Assembly (NCBI GenBank): GCA_009877105.1
Contig: WXFD01000006.1
Span: 1-64,000, forward strand
Direction of reading: 5' to 3'
From: Bacteroidales bacterium
GTDB lineage: Bacteria > Bacteroidota > Bacteroidia > Bacteroidales > VadinHA17
Length of the DNA: 64,000 bases
This document shows, one piece after another, positions 18,406-29,184 of the stretch. The notes under the pieces were generated by a model, which was not told the DNA's origin, searched no databases, and saw only the letters and a list, made by a program, of their open reading frames with translations. The translations under genes were made by a program, and so were the position numbers. The first letter of the stretch is position 1. Each line of letters starts with the position of its first letter.

Positions 18406-18978
18406 CTACAGATCCTTCAGGATCAGTTTTTCTATTATTTCCGGGAAATACCTGTATTCCAGAGCATGTACCTTTGAAGCAAGAGAATCGGGGGTATCGT
18501 CGCTGTCAACCCTGCATTTTGCCTGAAATATAATATCACCGGCATCATAAACCTCATTTACATAATGAATGGTAATCCCTGTTTCCGTGTCTTTGTTCTC
18601 AATCACCGACTTGTGGACCCGCTCGCCATACATACCCTTTCCGCCGTGACGGGGCAGCAGGGCTGGATGAATATTGACCATGCGCCGTGGGTAATGTTTC
18701 AGGATATCTTCCGGAACAAGCCACAAAAATCCGGCAAGGACAATAAACTCCACCTTTTCTTCAAGAAGCAGCCCGAGAACCCTGCCCTTGTTATAAAAAT
18801 CTTCCCGGTCGAAAAATACAGTCTTTACTCCGAATGCTTCAGCCCTTTTTAAAACGCCGGCATCACGCTTATTTGAAAGAACCAGACTTACTTTTGCGGT
18901 ATTTTTGGTCGAAAAGTATTTAATTATGTTTTCAGCATTGGTTCCCGAGCCTGAAGCAAAAATAGCGATATTCTTCAT
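18406..18978 (-). CDS. purN: Phosphoribosylglycinamide formyltransferase
   Basis: 190 residues. Visible are the N-terminal ribonucleotide-binding loop (FASGSGTNAENII), NIHPALLPRHGGKGMYG with the catalytic Asn-His pair, and the following TGITIHYVNEVYDAGDII with the active-site Asp. The enzyme transfers a formyl group from 10-formyl-THF to GAR in purine synthesis, in the cytoplasm. The gene stands alone, divergent from acpP (177 bp) and convergent with the M23 gene. Confidence 0.95.
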   Translation of the reverse strand: MKNIAIFASGSGTNAENIIKYFSTKNTAKVSLVLSNKRDAGVLKRAEAFGVKTVFFDREDFYNKGRVLGLLLEEKVEFIVLAGFLWLVPEDILKHYPRRMVNIHPALLPRHGGKGMYGERVHKSVIENKDTETGITIHYVNEVYDAGDIIFQAKCRVDSDDTPDSLASKVHALEYRYFPEIIEKLILKDL

Positions 18979-19087
18979 TTACAGATTGTTATAATTTATC
19001 CCATTTCCGGACAAATCTGACTAGATAAGTTTAGTTCATTAAATATCAAAATATTATGGCACATTTTCAAGAAAAAACATAAAATCA

Positions 19088-19119
19088 TTTGAAAAATATA
19101 GTACAAATATATTTCTTTG
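19088..19119 (+). promoter_or_regulatory. Candidate Bacteroidota-type promoter of acpP
   Basis: TTTG at 19088-19091, a 20-bp spacer, then TTTCTTTG at 19112-19119. This is one base off the TAnnTTTG -7 element. It lies 37 bp before the acpP ATG in an AT-rich divergent spacer, in line with strong expression of acpP. Confidence 0.5.
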
Positions 19120-19155
19120 CATGGTTTCACTAATTATTAATTAAAACTTACTGTT

Positions 19156-19392
19156 ATGTCAGACATTGCCACAAGAGTAAAGGAAATTATAGTTGACAAG
19201 CTTGGAGTTGATGAATCGGAAGTAACTCCCGAAGCCAGCTTCACCAATGATCTGGGTGCCGATTCTCTTGATACTGTTGAACTAATCATGGAGTTTGAAA
19301 AAGAATTCAATATCGGAATTCCTGATGATCAGGCTGAAACTATCAGCACTGTGGGAGATGCCATTAAGTATATTGAAGAAAATGCAAAATAG
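19156..19392 (+). CDS. acpP: Acyl carrier protein
   Basis: 78 residues, acidic, four-helix. The phosphopantetheine site is Ser37 in [16 protein letters not shown]. It carries growing fatty acyl chains as thioesters. fabF follows after 23 bp, then rnc, the usual order in this phylum. Length is exactly that of the family. Confidence 0.97.
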   Translation: MSDIATRVKEIIVDKLGVDESEVTPEASFTNDLGADSLDTVELIMEFEKEFNIGIPDDQAETISTVGDAIKYIEENAK

Positions 19393-19415
19393 TTTTGCAT
19401 TAAATTAATCCATTG

Positions 19416-20663
19416 ATGAGGAGAGTCGTAGTAACGGGCCTTGGAGCAATTACTCCAATAGGCAATAATTTGCATGAATACTGGGAGGGTCTGATAAATG
19501 GTGTCAGCGGGAGTACAATGATAACCCGTTTTAATACTGAAAACTTCAAGACCAGATTTGCATGTGAATTGAAGAACTACGATTCTTCGAAATACTTTGA
19601 CCGCAAGGATGCCAACAAGCTTGACCTGTATTCTCAGTATGCCCATATTGCTTCAGATGAAGCTATTGTTCAATCCGGCCTGGAACTGGACAGGATAGAC
19701 AAGGACAGGGTGGGAGTAATATGGGCGTCTGGCATAGGTGGTCTTGACACTTTTTACAAGGCCATCAAATCCTTCGTTGAGGGAGGCTGTATTCCCCGTT
19801 TCAGTCCTTTTTTTATTCCCAAGATGATAAGCGACATTGCTGCGGGGGCAATTTCAATCAAATACGGGTTTCGGGGCCCGAATTTCGGGACTGTTTCAGC
19901 ATGCGCATCATCAACCAATGCAATAATCGATGCATTGAACTATATCCGCTGGGGCAAAGCCGACATTTTTGTCACAGGCGGTTCGGAAGCCGCAATTAAC
20001 GAGCCCGGTATTGGCGGTTTCAACGCCCTTCAGGCCCTGTCGACAAATAACGATGAGTATTATACTGCATCCAGGCCATTCGACAAGACACGCGACGGAT
20101 TTGTAATGGGAGAAGGTGCAGGAGCTCTGATCCTTGAAGAATATGAGCATGCCAGATCAAGAGGGGCAAAAATATACGCTGAGATCATCGGTGCTGCAAT
20201 GACAGCCGATGCATTTCATCTAACCGCTCCTCATCCTGAAGGCCTGGGGGCTTACAAGGTAATGGATCTGGCACTGAAAGATGCCGGAATAGACCCCGAA
20301 GAAGTTGATTACATCAATGTTCACGGCACTGCAACACCTCTTGGTGACATATCTGAGACAAAAGCCATTCTAAAGGTTTTCGGGGATCACTCCTATAATA
20401 TGAACATAAGTTCAACAAAATCAATGATCGGTCATCTACTGGGTGCTGCCGGTGCTGTCGAGGCTATCGCTTCCATTATGGCAACGATAAATGATGTGGT
20501 CCCGCCAACGATAAACTTCAATATCCCTGATCCGGAAATAGATCCTGGCCTGAACTTAACCCTGGGCAAGGCCCAGAACAGGAAAGTAAATATTGCAATC
20601 AGTAACACTTTTGGATTCGGGGGCCATAATGCTTCCCTGGTTATAAAAAAAGCCCGCTTTTAG
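19416..20663 (+). CDS. fabF: 3-oxoacyl-ACP synthase II
   Basis: 415 residues from the ATG at 19416 (a TTG one codon earlier is also in frame but is less likely). Thiolase-fold signatures: the active-site Cys in GTVSACASSTNA, His in INVHGTATPLGD, and His in KSMIGHLLGAAGAVE, with a final NTFGFGGHNASLV. It condenses malonyl-ACP with acyl-ACP in fatty acid elongation. Its stop codon overlaps the GTG start of rnc by one base, so the two are translationally linked. Confidence 0.96.
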   Translation: MRRVVVTGLGAITPIGNNLHEYWEGLINGVSGSTMITRFNTENFKTRFACELKNYDSSKYFDRKDANKLDLYSQYAHIASDEAIVQSGLELDRIDKDRVGVIWASGIGGLDTFYKAIKSFVEGGCIPRFSPFFIPKMISDIAAGAISIKYGFRGPNFGTVSACASSTNAIIDALNYIRWGKADIFVTGGSEAAINEPGIGGFNALQALSTNNDEYYTASRPFDKTRDGFVMGEGAGALILEEYEHARSRGAKIYAEIIGAAMTADAFHLTAPHPEGLGAYKVMDLALKDAGIDPEEVDYINVHGTATPLGDISETKAILKVFGDHSYNMNISSTKSMIGHLLGAAGAVEAIASIMATINDVVPPTINFNIPDPEIDPGLNLTLGKAQNRKVNIAISNTFGFGGHNASLVIKKARF

Positions 20664-21412
20664 TGACCTTCTTCCAGAAGAAAAAAAATGGTACGTATAT
20701 TCTTGATAAACGGGAATTCGCTTCCCGTTTAAAGGCACTTCTGGGATTCCGGACCCGGAACCTGCGCCTATACGAGGTAGCATTCATTCACCGGTCTGCA
20801 TCTTATAGCTTGCCCGATGGCAAACGGGTAAACAATGAAAGACTTGAATTCCTGGGTGATGCAATTCTCGATGCAATACTCTCAGATTATTTGTTCGAGA
20901 AGTTTCCCGGTGCAACTGAAGGGTTCATGACAAAGATCCGGTCAAGGATCGTCAACAGGGAAGTCCTCAACCAGCTTGCCCTTTCGATGGGAATTGATAA
21001 AATCCTTGTCAGCAATATCGGTCCCGGTCAGGTTACCAGGAACCTGTTCGGGGATGCTCTCGAAGCACTCATCGGAGCCCTGTTCCTCGACAAGGGATTC
21101 AGGAAAACCAAGGAGTTGTTCATATCAAAAGTGCTCAATTCTTATCTCGACCTCGACAGTATAGTAAATAAGGACAGTGATTATAAGAGTCTTGTTTTCG
21201 AATGGGTCCAAAAACATAAATCAAAACTTTCTTTCTCATATAACGAAGATTACGACTCCGAGATAAGGAAATCGGTTTTTTCAACAACTCTGAAGATCAA
21301 CGGGAAGATATACGGCACAGGTCAGGGAGCCACAAAAAAGGAAGCAGAACAGGAAGCAGCCGGGCAGGCATTGACAAGACTGAAGGATATTCCCAGTGAT
21401 ATTACTCAATAA
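20663..21412 (+). CDS. rnc: Ribonuclease III
   Basis: 249 residues. The start is the GTG at 20663, overlapping the fabF TAG; no ATG is available before the catalytic core. Residues about 20-165 are the RNase III domain with the signature NERLEFLGDAILD and the second acidic cluster GDALEALIGALFLD. Residues about 180-245 are the double-stranded RNA-binding domain (GTGQGATKKEAEQEAAGQAL). It cuts double-stranded RNA in rRNA processing and mRNA decay. Confidence 0.96.
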   Translation: MTFFQKKKNGTYILDKREFASRLKALLGFRTRNLRLYEVAFIHRSASYSLPDGKRVNNERLEFLGDAILDAILSDYLFEKFPGATEGFMTKIRSRIVNREVLNQLALSMGIDKILVSNIGPGQVTRNLFGDALEALIGALFLDKGFRKTKELFISKVLNSYLDLDSIVNKDSDYKSLVFEWVQKHKSKLSFSYNEDYDSEIRKSVFSTTLKINGKIYGTGQGATKKEAEQEAAGQALTRLKDIPSDITQ

Positions 21413-21451
21413 CGGTTCATTTATTAACTTTACCCCTCAGCAATTCCCGGG

Positions 21452-21892
21452 ATGAGTGGTTCAAAAAAAGTAAAGAAAATACATTTGCCAGCAGAAGGCC
21501 ATGATGAAATAATGCTGGTCGGAATTGTAAGCACCGATGCCCAGTACAAACTTGCCCTTAAGCTGAACAGGAAACTTGGGATAAGCCTTAAAAGTGCCAT
21601 CCCTGTTGAGATTCATGACCCTCGCGGAAAAGTCCTGGTGTTTTCAAAGTTCTCTGATGTACTTTCAGCACATGAAACATCGATTCATTTCGTCTCAAAC
21701 AGATCGAATGCTGATTTCCTGTTTAAAAAGCTGGGCAATATAGATTACCTTCTTGCAATTTATGATCCCGCACATACTTTCCCAACCGGGGAGCTTATTT
21801 CAGATCTCAGGGGCATTGACACGGTGACTGCTGTCTTTAGTATTGACCTTGACACACTGAAGGATAAGAATATCAAGTATCTTGTGGGCTGA
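21452..21892 (+). CDS. IPExxxVDY-like family protein
   Basis: 146 residues, soluble. It has the look of the Bacteroidota-only IPExxxVDY family: a short beta-rich protein encoded right after rnc (MLVGIVSTDAQYKLALKLNRKLGISLK at residues 21-47; LGNIDYLLAIYD near the middle). The exact name-giving motif is not clear to me in this copy. Function is unknown. Its place between rnc and (elsewhere) pyruvate kinase is conserved. It is 39 bp after rnc and is likely the last gene of the acpP-fabF-rnc operon. Confidence 0.7.
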   Translation: MSGSKKVKKIHLPAEGHDEIMLVGIVSTDAQYKLALKLNRKLGISLKSAIPVEIHDPRGKVLVFSKFSDVLSAHETSIHFVSNRSNADFLFKKLGNIDYLLAIYDPAHTFPTGELISDLRGIDTVTAVFSIDLDTLKDKNIKYLVG

Positions 21893-21928
21893 TCAGTCTC
21901 AAACTGTTTATGCCAGTACCAAAAAAGA

Positions 21929-21955
21929 GGAGCCGCCCCTGTAAAAGAGGCGGCT
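21929..21955. terminator. Strong hairpin after the acpP-fabF-rnc operon
   Basis: An 8-bp GC-rich stem GAGCCGCC / GGCGGCTC, loop of 11 bases, 36 bp after the preceding stop. On the plus strand the following tail is only weakly T-rich (ACTTTCTG); on the minus strand a T6 run follows one CTC, so it may work in both directions. Confidence 0.65.
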
Positions 21956-22285
21956 CACTTTCTGATAACCCTAAAACTAACCTAACCTATGAAAAAAACC
22001 TCCGGCATAAGTAAATCAAATATCATGCCAAACCTTATGCAAATATAAAACCCTTTATTGAATAAAATAGCTCGATCACCATAATTAGCTGTAAATTAAC
22101 ATTTTTTTATTATTCTTTAACAATAGGGGATCATTCAGCCGGATGGAGGAGAACATACCAGGTCCTGAAAACAGGCCATCATTTAACCTATTCAGGGGAG
22201 TCAGCTAATGCAGAATACATATGTTCACTGCAGAAGGACCGCTGTTAAAATAAGTTAAAGCAAGGCCAGAAACGTTTTATACGCT
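21956..22285. other. Spacer with a leader-like motif and a 19-codon ORF
   Basis: At 21971-21999 a pyrimidine-poor CTAAAACTAACCTAACC block runs into ATG AAA AAA ACC at 21989, opening a 19-codon reading (to 22048). A related CTAACCTA element lies on the minus strand near 24585, also next to a hairpin. The peptide itself is not convincing. The remaining spacer up to the RprX-like gene is AT-rich and holds nothing else I can support. Confidence 0.35.
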
Positions 22286-22293
22286 TACCTTTG
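22286..22293 (+). promoter_or_regulatory. -7 element (TACCTTTG) just before the sensor kinase gene
   Basis: An exact TAnnTTTG match ending 7 bases before the ATG at 22301. No TTTG is found at the expected distance upstream. If it is used, the mRNA would have a leader of only a few bases. Confidence 0.4.
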
Positions 22294-22300
22294 TAACTAT

Positions 22301-23857
22301 ATGAAAAGGAAAACAATAGTATTGCTGGCCATACTTTTCTTCCTTGCCATTTCAGGTTTGATTCTCATACAGCTGAACTGGATCCGGAATGCTATTGCCA
22401 TAACCGACCAGCAATTCAGGTATAATGCGAACAAAGCACTGGAATCCGTTGTACTTGCACTCGAAGAGCAGGAACTAATTGACCGCATCATTGAAGAAAT
22501 AGATCCCGAATCATCTGATTCAGTTACAGCGATTTTACCTGCCAACTCACCCCTTGCAAAAAAGCTTAAGGGATACAAGCCTGACCCAAGGCTACTCAAA
22601 GAATACGGCCTAAGCAATTCTGATCAACCGGTAATCATTTCCAATGCAGGACAGAAGATTTTCATTTCGGCAAAAGAGATATCTCCTATTCCTGATGAAG
22701 TAATAACCGAACCCTCTGCTCAGGCAACAAGTGCAGGAATAACAGGGCGCGTGAGCAATAAGATAATTTTCCTTGAGAGTGTTATGCAGAATATCCTGCA
22801 TAACACACCTGATATACGTGACAGGATCGTGCCTGAAAAAATATACAAACAGATAAGAACTGCTCTCAACAACGTCGGTATCCATCTCGATTTCGAGTTT
22901 TCAATACGTTCAGGCCGGTTTGGAACCATATGGAGCACCCCGGGATTTACCGATAAACCCGGCACGAACAAGTTTATTATTCAACTGTTTCCCAATGATC
23001 CCGTTCCCGGCCAGAACCAGATAGTAATGTACTGTCACCAGGAGAACCAGTACAAATTTGAAAAGATAGGCAGCCTTGGGATCCTGTCCATTGTGTTCAC
23101 ACTTCTTATTTTCCTCCTTGCAACCGGAACATTTATAGTGATCTTCCGGCAGAAAAAACTATCGGAGATCAGAAATGATTTCATCAACAACATGACACAT
23201 GAGCTGAAAACTCCGATCTCCACCATTTCACTAGCCTCGCAAATGCTGGGCGATAAAAGTATTTCCGCCAGGAAGAAGAATACCAGTCAGCTGGCCAGGA
23301 TAATTTCCGATGAAAGCATGCGCCTGAAATTTCAGGTTGAAAAAGTGCTGCAGATGGCAATTTTCGAGAAAATGAATACCCGGCTTGATTTTTCCTTTAT
23401 GGATGTCCATAATATAATCAACAGGGCCGTCGAAAATTTTTCCCTGCAGATCCAGAGCCTTGACGGGACGGTCAGAAAGGAATTCAAATCGGAGGATCCG
23501 TTTGCAATGATTGATGAAATACATTTTCTGAATGCGATTTCCAATCTTCTCGACAATGCGATAAAGTATTCAAAGGGCAGGCCGGATATAACCATTACAA
23601 CATACAACAGTAACGGGGGCATCAATATCATTATTGAAGACAAGGGCATCGGCATAAGCAAGGAAAATCTGAAGAGGATTTATGATAAGTTCTACCGGGT
23701 CCACTCGGGAAATGTTCATGATGTAAAGGGGTTCGGCCTGGGACTGACATATGTTAAAAAGGTAATTGAGGAACACAACGGAACAATCAGGGCAGAGAGT
23801 CAGATCAATAAAGCAACTAAATTCATAATGTTTATCCCCAAAAACGGAACGAAATGA
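22301..23857 (+). CDS. Membrane sensor histidine kinase, RprX-like
   Basis: 518 residues. Membrane segment 1 at about 6-26, a periplasmic sensor region of about 230 residues of no known fold, membrane segment 2 at about 263-286, then HisKA with the phospho-acceptor His300 (NNMTHELKTPIST) and the HATPase domain (N box LLDNAIKYSK, G1 EDKGIGIS, F box YDKFYRV, G2 GFGLGLTYVK). No HAMP is evident. The response-regulator gene overlaps its end by 4 bp. The pair is like RprX/RprY of Bacteroides. The signal is unknown. Confidence 0.88.
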   Translation: MKRKTIVLLAILFFLAISGLILIQLNWIRNAIAITDQQFRYNANKALESVVLALEEQELIDRIIEEIDPESSDSVTAILPANSPLAKKLKGYKPDPRLLKEYGLSNSDQPVIISNAGQKIFISAKEISPIPDEVITEPSAQATSAGITGRVSNKIIFLESVMQNILHNTPDIRDRIVPEKIYKQIRTALNNVGIHLDFEFSIRSGRFGTIWSTPGFTDKPGTNKFIIQLFPNDPVPGQNQIVMYCHQENQYKFEKIGSLGILSIVFTLLIFLLATGTFIVIFRQKKLSEIRNDFINNMTHELKTPISTISLASQMLGDKSISARKKNTSQLARIISDESMRLKFQVEKVLQMAIFEKMNTRLDFSFMDVHNIINRAVENFSLQIQSLDGTVRKEFKSEDPFAMIDEIHFLNAISNLLDNAIKYSKGRPDITITTYNSNGGINIIIEDKGIGISKENLKRIYDKFYRVHSGNVHDVKGFGLGLTYVKKVIEEHNGTIRAESQINKATKFIMFIPKNGTK

Positions 23858-24537
23858 ATAAAAAAATTCTGCTTGCAGAGGATGACAGTAATCTGGGCGG
23901 ATTACTTAAGGCATACCTTGGTGCAAAAAATTACGATACAACACTGGCAAATAATGGCAGGTCGGCTCTTAAGGCATTTTCCTCGGAGACATTTGATATT
24001 TGTATCCTTGACATTATGATGCCCGAAATGGACGGACTGACCCTTGCCAGTTCCATCCGGAGTATAAATCCGGCCATGCCTTTTATCTTCCTTACTGCAA
24101 AGAATCAGAAGGAAGATGTCATTGAAGGGTTCAGGGCCGGAGCAGATGATTACATCACAAAGCCCTTTTCAATGGAAGAGCTGCTTTACAGGATTGAGGC
24201 GATCCTCCGACGATCCTCCATGGCCGATGTTTCAGAAGTGGAAGATATTTTCAGGATAGGTGGTTACATGTTTGATCACAAAAGACAGCTTCTGACTCAT
24301 GGTGACCAGACAACTAACCTCACAACAAAGGAATCGGAGCTTCTAAAACTGCTATGTCTTCATAAAAATGAGATTCTCGAACGAAATTTTGCCCTGAGGA
24401 GTATCTGGATTGACGATAATTATTTTAATGCCAGGAGTATGGATGTATACATTACCCGGCTGAGGAAATACATGAAGAAGGATCCTTCGGTAAAGATCCT
24501 CAATGTTCATGGAAGAGGCTACAGGCTGATCTGCTGA
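23854..24537 (+). CDS. OmpR-family response regulator, RprY-like
   Basis: 227 residues. Receiver domain 1-120 with acidic pocket D10/D11, phospho-acceptor D53 (ILDIMMPEMDG), T81 and K103 (TKPF). Winged-helix DNA-binding domain about 130-227 (LTTKESELLKLLCLHKNEILER; SMDVYITRLRKYMKKDPSVKILNVHGRGYRL). It starts with ATGA overlapping the kinase stop, so the two are translated together. It is a transcription factor acting in the cytoplasm; targets are not visible. Confidence 0.92.
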   Translation: MNKKILLAEDDSNLGGLLKAYLGAKNYDTTLANNGRSALKAFSSETFDICILDIMMPEMDGLTLASSIRSINPAMPFIFLTAKNQKEDVIEGFRAGADDYITKPFSMEELLYRIEAILRRSSMADVSEVEDIFRIGGYMFDHKRQLLTHGDQTTNLTTKESELLKLLCLHKNEILERNFALRSIWIDDNYFNARSMDVYITRLRKYMKKDPSVKILNVHGRGYRLIC

Positions 24538-24572
24538 AACAAAACCCTGACCTGATATTCATCGGGTCAGGG
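24536..24572 (-). terminator. Terminator between the rprY-like gene and lepA
   Basis: Stem CCCTGACC / GGTCAGGG (24545-24552 with 24565-24572). On the minus strand it is followed by TTTTGTTTC, so it best serves lepA, 140 bp upstream on that strand. It may also stop the convergent rprY-like transcript. Confidence 0.7.
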
Positions 24573-24713
24573 TAGTAAGTCTAGGTTAGATTGAAGGGTT
24601 TAATGTTATAAGATCCCAATCCCGGGTGCTAAAGTAATATTTTTTTTATACAAACTGCATGACAATTCAAATCTTTGGCTCCTCCCCTAAAATAAGTTAC
24701 ACTGAAATACTTT

Positions 24714-26501
24714 TCAGTCGGGTTTAAGCACAGCAAGGAATGCCTGCTGTGGAACTTCCACGCTTCCAATCTGCCGCATTCTCTTTTTTCCTTTTTTCTG
24801 TTTTTCAAGCAGTTTCCGTTTCCTGGTGATATCACCTCCGTAGCATTTGGCAGTTACATCCTTGCGGATGGCTTTAACTGTTTCGCGCGAAATAATCTTT
24901 GCCCCGATAGCTGCCTGGATGGCAATATCAAACTGCTGACGTGGAATAAGTTCTTTCAGCTTCAGGCACATTTTCCTGCCAAAGTCATAGGCATGTCCGC
25001 GGTAAATAAGAGTCGACAGGGCATCCACCATTTCCCCGTTAAGCAGTATGTCTAGCCTTACCAGGTCAGCTTTTTGATAGGCGGAATAATAATAGTCAAA
25101 CGAAGCATATCCTTTCGAGATGCTTTTTAGCTTATCGTAAAAGTCAAAAACAATCTCCGAAAGAGGCATTTCAAAAGTCAGTTCTACCCTGTCGCGAGTC
25201 AGATATACCTGGTTTTTTAGCGTTCCTCTCTTGTCAATGCAAAGCTTCATGATAGATCCCACATACTCTGTGTGTGTGATTACCTGTGCGGTGATGTAAG
25301 GTTCCTCAATCCTGTCAATATGATTTACAGCCGGCATTCCCGATGGGTTGTGGACTTCTATTTCCTCTCCCTTCGTAGTAAAGACCCTGAATGAGACATT
25401 TGGGACAGTGGTAATTACATCCATGTTAAATTCACGGTCGAGGCGCTCCTGAACAATTTCCATATGCAGTAATCCCAGAAACCCGCATCTGAATCCGAAA
25501 CCAAGTGCTGCTGAGGACTCAGGCACGAAAGAAAGGGAAGCATCGTTGAGCTGGAGTTTTTCAATCGAAGTTCTGAGATTCTCATAATCATCCGCATCAA
25601 CCGGATATATTCCTGCAAAAACCATTGGTTTGACATCCTCAAATCCGGATATTGCCTTTTCGCATGGGTCCGTGACATGGGTTATTGTATCACCCACCTT
25701 CACTTCTGACAAAGCTTTTATTCCTGAAATAATATAGCCTACATCTCCTGCTCCAAGTTCATTCCGCGGGTCCTGTTTCAGTTTAAGTACGCCAATTTCC
25801 TCAGCGTTGTATTCATGACCGGTACTAACGAACTTAACCCTGTCACCTTTTCTGATTGTTCCGTTGACTATCCTGAAATAGGCAACAATACCTCTGAATG
25901 AATTAAAAACCGAATCAAATATAAGGGCCTGAAGCGGAGCATCCGGATCGCCTGCCGGAGGAGGAATGCGGTTAATGATCTCCGTAAGGATCCTGTCAAT
26001 GCCCATTCCGGTCCTGGCACTTGCTTCAATGATATCTTCCCTTTTACATCCAACCAGTTCAACAATCTGGTCCTTTACCTCCTCGGGCATTGCACTGGCC
26101 ATATCCATCTTGTTGAGCACAGGAATGATCTCAAGATTATGGTCTATGGCCATGTAAAGATTAGATATCGTCTGAGCCTGGATCCCCTGTGTGGCATCAA
26201 TCACCAGGAGGGCTCCTTCGCATGCAGCTATTGCACGCGACACTTCATATGAAAAGTCGACATGACCCGGTGTATCAATAAGATTCAATATGTATTTTGA
26301 GTCATTCAGGCTGTATTCCATCTGGACGGCATGGCTCTTGATCGATATGCCTCTTTCCCTTTCGAGGTCCATGCTGTCCAGAACCTGATCCTGAAAATCC
26401 CTTTCGCTCACGGTATTTGTTTTCTCCAATAAACGATCGGCCAGGGTGCTTTTACCGTGATCAATATGTGCTATAATGCAGAAATTACGGATTTTATGCA
26501 T
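24714..26501 (-). CDS. lepA: Translation elongation factor 4 (back-translocating GTPase)
   Basis: 595 residues. G1 [14 protein letters not shown] at residues 11-24, G3 [13 protein letters not shown]4 NKMD, then EF-G-like domains and the LepA-only C-terminal domain ([20 protein letters not shown]). It acts on stalled ribosomes. The start [12 protein letters not shown] agrees with the family. A -7-like element (TATATTTG on the minus strand, 26525-26532) lies 24 bp upstream without a clear -33 partner. It is separated from groEL by a strong terminator. Confidence 0.97.
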   Translation of the reverse strand: MHKIRNFCIIAHIDHGKSTLADRLLEKTNTVSERDFQDQVLDSMDLERERGISIKSHAVQMEYSLNDSKYILNLIDTPGHVDFSYEVSRAIAACEGALLVIDATQGIQAQTISNLYMAIDHNLEIIPVLNKMDMASAMPEEVKDQIVELVGCKREDIIEASARTGMGIDRILTEIINRIPPPAGDPDAPLQALIFDSVFNSFRGIVAYFRIVNGTIRKGDRVKFVSTGHEYNAEEIGVLKLKQDPRNELGAGDVGYIISGIKALSEVKVGDTITHVTDPCEKAISGFEDVKPMVFAGIYPVDADDYENLRTSIEKLQLNDASLSFVPESSAALGFGFRCGFLGLLHMEIVQERLDREFNMDVITTVPNVSFRVFTTKGEEIEVHNPSGMPAVNHIDRIEEPYITAQVITHTEYVGSIMKLCIDKRGTLKNQVYLTRDRVELTFEMPLSEIVFDFYDKLKSISKGYASFDYYYSAYQKADLVRLDILLNGEMVDALSTLIYRGHAYDFGRKMCLKLKELIPRQQFDIAIQAAIGAKIISRETVKAIRKDVTAKCYGGDITRKRKLLEKQKKGKKRMRQIGSVEVPQQAFLAVLKPD

Positions 26502-26568
26502 CAGGGAAGCTTTTTAAACAGGTGCAAATATATAAAATATCTTTTTTGAGGATTGGAGGGTGGCTGGC

Positions 26569-26597
26569 AAAAAAAAGGGGCCCTTTATGAGGGCCCC
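26569..26597 (-). terminator. Rho-independent terminator of groES-groEL
   Basis: On the minus strand GGGGCCC-TCATAAA-GGGCCCC is followed by eight T. It starts 19 bases after the groEL stop. This is one of the strongest terminators in the window. Confidence 0.92.
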
Positions 26598-26615
26598 CTG
26601 TTATTCACTGCAATA

Positions 26616-28262
<1,647 letters not shown>

Positions 28263-28282
28263 TTATTATTAGTTTATGATTT

Positions 28283-28561
28283 TTATGCTATGAATAAGAT
28301 ATCCGACTGGGAAATAAGCAGATAATCCTCATTGTCAATGGAAAGCTCCTGTCCGGAATATTTTCCGTAAAGCACCACATCCCCCTTCTTAACTTCCATT
28401 TCTTCATCTTTCTTGGGTGCGCCCACCATAACAACAGTGCCCTGACGAGGTTTTTCCTTTGCGGAATCAGGAATAATAATTCCGCTTGCGGTTTTCGCTT
28501 CAGCTTCATGAGGTTTAACCAGTACTTTCCCGGCTAAAACTTTTCCTTTCAATTGTGCCAT
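28283..28561 (-). CDS. groS: 10-kDa co-chaperonin GroES
   Basis: 92 residues. The mobile loop is ETKTASGIIIPDSAKEKP-like (AEAKTASGIIIPDSAKEKPR), and the domain ends with DVVLYGKYSG...ISQSDILFI. It caps GroEL. It is first in the operon. A candidate sigma-54 promoter lies 49 bp upstream of its ATG. Confidence 0.97.
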   Translation of the reverse strand: MAQLKGKVLAGKVLVKPHEAEAKTASGIIIPDSAKEKPRQGTVVMVGAPKKDEEMEVKKGDVVLYGKYSGQELSIDNEDYLLISQSDILFIA

Positions 28562-28609
28562 TTCTATATAGTTTTAAAGTTAAACATGATTTTCCGACTT
28601 GTTGCCTTA

Positions 28610-28625
28610 GCATAATTTATGCCAA
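28610..28625 (-). promoter_or_regulatory. Candidate sigma-54 promoter of groES-groEL
   Basis: On the minus strand TTGGCATAAATTATGC has GG and GC exactly 10 bases apart, the defining -24/-12 layout, with only small departures from TTGGCAC-N5-TTGC. Transcription would start near 28598, leaving a leader of about 35 nt. No good TAnnTTTG element with a TTTG partner is present in the spacer. TGACA/TGTCA half sites lie upstream (28679-28685, 28757-28781), at distances normal for activator sites. Confidence 0.55.
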
Positions 28626-28750
28626 AGGATTATTTTCTATGATTCAGGACCCTCTACCGACATTTTTTCCCTCAAAAATTGTCAGTTTCTATTAAGGCTA
28701 CAGGCACCGGTAGTGTATATTGCTGATATTCTGTCTGTTAATAATCTGAT

Positions 28751-28781
28751 AAAAAAGTGTCAGCTTATGACAAACTGACAC
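28751..28781 (-). terminator. Terminator of the secG operon (contains TGACA repeats)
   Basis: On the minus strand GTGTCAG...CTGACAC with an 11-base loop is followed by six T, 29 bp after the secG stop. The same bases contain the direct repeat TGACA-AAC-TGACA (28768-28780), which may also be a protein site for the groES promoter. Confidence 0.65.
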
Positions 28782-28809
28782 CTGGCAATTGTCGGAATAT
28801 TATGTCTTT

Positions 28810-29178
28810 TTAATTCGAAGGATTGGTTTCATCCCGGTTACCTGCCGGAGAAGATGAAGGAGGGACAGCTGAAGGCAAAGTAGGAATGGCATTCGGATCA
28901 ACAACATTCTGAATCTGGTTTTCTATCCTGGAGCGTTCCGGTCCCGATCCGCGCGGGATGCTTGCAGTTGCAACCACACATAGCAGGAGAATGGCACCTG
29001 CCAGGGTCCATGTTGATTTTTCAAGAAAGTCGGCTGTTTTTCTGATTCCCATCGTCTGACCTGCTGAAGTAAAGTTTGCTGCAAGGCCCCCTCCTTTTGA
29101 ATTCTGCACGAGGACGATCAATACCTGCAGGATGCAGGCAATAATAACCAAAACTGAAACAAATATATAGATCCCCAT
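28810..29178 (-). CDS. secG: Preprotein translocase subunit SecG
   Basis: 122 residues. Two membrane helices (about 3-22 and 56-75) flank the conserved loop VQNSKGGGLAANFTSAGQTMGIRKTADFLEK. A Pro/Ser-rich tail of about 40 residues is longer than the proteobacterial form but normal in this phylum. It assists SecYE at the inner membrane. It is the last gene of a four-gene operon with the sigma-54 activator, lptE and the TPR gene, with 6 bp between it and the TPR gene. Confidence 0.92.
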   Translation of the reverse strand: MGIYIFVSVLVIIACILQVLIVLVQNSKGGGLAANFTSAGQTMGIRKTADFLEKSTWTLAGAILLLCVVATASIPRGSGPERSRIENQIQNVVDPNAIPTLPSAVPPSSSPAGNRDETNPSN

Positions 29179-29184
29179 TGCTTA

